Under the pieces are notes generated by a model. The model ran no database searches. It was given only the letters and a program-made list of their open reading frames with translations, and was not told the origin of the DNA. A stretch of DNA of 64,000 nucleotides, taken from NCBI GenBank assembly GCA_026421205.1, contig JAPKBM010000005.1:25754-89753 (forward strand), in the 5' to 3' direction. Position 1 is the stretch's first letter, and each line of letters begins with the position of its first letter. The stretch comes from Planctomycetota bacterium (GTDB taxonomy: Bacteria > Planctomycetota > UBA1135). Both the position numbers and the translations under genes were made by a program. Of this stretch, positions 62,965 through 64,000 are shown in pieces.

Positions 62965-64000
62965 ATGAGCATGAACAGAATACGGCCTTTTTTTGCATTT
63001 TCCGCACTCTTCCTTTTTGGATGCGTGCCGGTTGGAGACGGTTCCTCTTCTGGCGGTGGGGAGGGTGATTTCCAGCTACACGTCTGTAGCCTTGGGTGTA
63101 CTTCTGCAGGGACCTGTGCGATTCAACAAATGAGTGTGAATAGTGATTTAGTGTTTACTTTTTCTGATGACGTAGACCCTAATTCCGTTTCCTTTTCTAG
63201 TTTCAATATTTTAAGCGTGGAAAGTGGCACCGCACCGGCGGGGGAATTCCTGGTGGACGGCCGCGACGTTATTTTCCGCCCTGCTTTGTTAGATAACGCG
63301 TCCTCCACAACTTTTGGCTTTGAATTGGATCAAGCCTACCGCTTCACGATAACTTCCGCGGCATCTTCGTCCACGGTGATTCGTTCAATCACGGGTGATC
63401 CAAACCAATCAGCAATTGGTTGCGTGGTTGTAGCCAGTAGCATCCAGGATTTTATTGCAGGGAATCCTTATGCCGTGGTTTCTCCCTCTGAGCTTGCCCC
63501 GCCAACATCGACCGAGTTCCAAATTGAAATCACCTTCAATGACATCATCCCACAGTCTTTGTTGATTGATGAGGATGGGAAGAGTGAAACGGTGCTTGTT
63601 GAAGTTGTTCTTGAAGATGCGCAAGGATTGCAGACTGAACTGCCCATGACGGGGTCTTTTGAAATGGTGCATGATTTAGATGTAAAGTCAACACTCTTAA
63701 CCTTTACGCCAGATTCGGCCTTCCCTATTTCTGCAGGTGGCACACGATGGGCACAGGTTCGCATTATTCAAGGAATTCAAGACATTGCAGGGAATCCTCT
63801 CCAGAATCCTGGCAACTTTGTCATCCCTCTTCTGGATGGCGATGTTTCTTCCGAAACTTTCACAGAGTCTTTCACTGAGGAAGGTATGGAAGATCCAGCA
63901 GGAAGTACCGCAGGACTTTGGGACACTGCATCCGGTTACTTAGACAGTGGTTTAGACCCTGTCACCCAATTCCATTATGGTGGCGGATCGGGTGTCCTTG
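62965..64000 (+). CDS. Large lipoprotein LP4 (3' end outside window), LP3-like
   Basis: Open frame from ATG 62965 (ATG 62971 possible) to the window edge, absent from the track because it has no stop here; at least 345 residues. Signal peptide with lipobox LFGC, then a Ser/Gly linker. Big_5-like LVFTFSDDVDPNSVSFSSFNIL, then IQDIAGNPLQNPGNF. The last visible part (FTESFTEEGMEDPAG, then QFHYGGGSGVL) parallels the LP3 stretch before its Gly-rich region. It is probably another member of the lipoprotein family. Confidence 0.75.
   Translation, partial: MSMNRIRPFFAFSALFLFGCVPVGDGSSSGGGEGDFQLHVCSLGCTSAGTCAIQQMSVNSDLVFTFSDDVDPNSVSFSSFNILSVESGTAPAGEFLVDGRDVIFRPALLDNASSTTFGFELDQAYRFTITSAASSSTVIRSITGDPNQSAIGCVVVASSIQDFIAGNPYAVVSPSELAPPTSTEFQIEITFNDIIPQSLLIDEDGKSETVLVEVVLEDAQGLQTELPMTGSFEMVHDLDVKSTLLTFTPDSAFPISAGGTRWAQVRIIQGIQDIAGNPLQNPGNFVIPLLDGDVSSETFTESFTEEGMEDPAGSTAGLWDTASGYLDSGLDPVTQFHYGGGSGVL

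Overview
The window is a bacterial housekeeping segment of moderate GC with almost no spacer DNA. It is dominated by the ancestral transcription/translation superoperon. I place it tentatively in or near the Planctomycetota. The reasons are the gene at the fusA position, whose C-terminal half resembles the mitochondrial EF-G2/spdEFG2 lineage; a good sigma-54 promoter; very large tandem lipoproteins with Ig-like and glycine-rich segments; and a spc operon lacking rpmD (L30). None of these is decisive. No 16S rRNA is present, and I could not run a phylogeny.

Layout. 1-670: 3' end of aroC. 736-14079: tRNA-Thr-Tyr-Gly-Thr, tuf, rpmG, secE, nusG, rplKAJL, rpoBC. The tRNA order and anticodons match the E. 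coli thrU-tyrU-glyT-thrT-tufB unit. 14154-14998: rpsL, rpsG, then a strong terminator. 15061-17595: a Tsr3/DUF367-like protein and an EF-G2-like GTPase. 17710-31795: S10, spc and alpha operons fused in one run (rpsJ to rplQ, with secY, adk, infA and rpoA), ending in a terminator that lies partly inside the convergent dnaE. 35432-38954: tRNA-Arg(ACG), tadA, two tRNA-Ser, SRP RNA, dnaX, ybaB, recR, a conserved DNA-maintenance neighbourhood. 38947-44639: truA, hpf, ptsN, an HPr-like gene, a DUF2344 gene, rng, rplU, rpmA, obg. 44649-48613: a GspC-like PDZ protein, coaX, a shortened MnmE-like GTPase, and an aspartate carbamoyltransferase carrying a PyrI-type zinc domain.

From 48614 the character changes. 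A sigma-54-type promoter, preceded by an 18-bp palindrome and followed by a terminator-like hairpin, leads into three tandem lipoprotein genes of about 1000-1200 residues each. LP1 and LP2 are paralogues and all three share a C-terminal module. They are followed by a prepilin peptidase, a Pal/OmpA-like lipoprotein, a decayed EF-G fragment, a type IV pilin-like protein, convergent tatD with an exported protein of unknown function, and the start of a fourth large lipoprotein that runs off the window.

How it works together: the first 45 kb supply ribosome parts, translation factors, RNA polymerase and Sec translocase, with replication and recombination genes and nucleotide and CoA genes alongside. 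Several of these units start from promoters with the same core (-35, N16-17, TAAACT-like -10, five bases, GCCCTTT or a variant), which suggests common control of translation genes. The lipoprotein block looks like an envelope or cell-surface system of unknown function, possibly under separate sigma-54 control.
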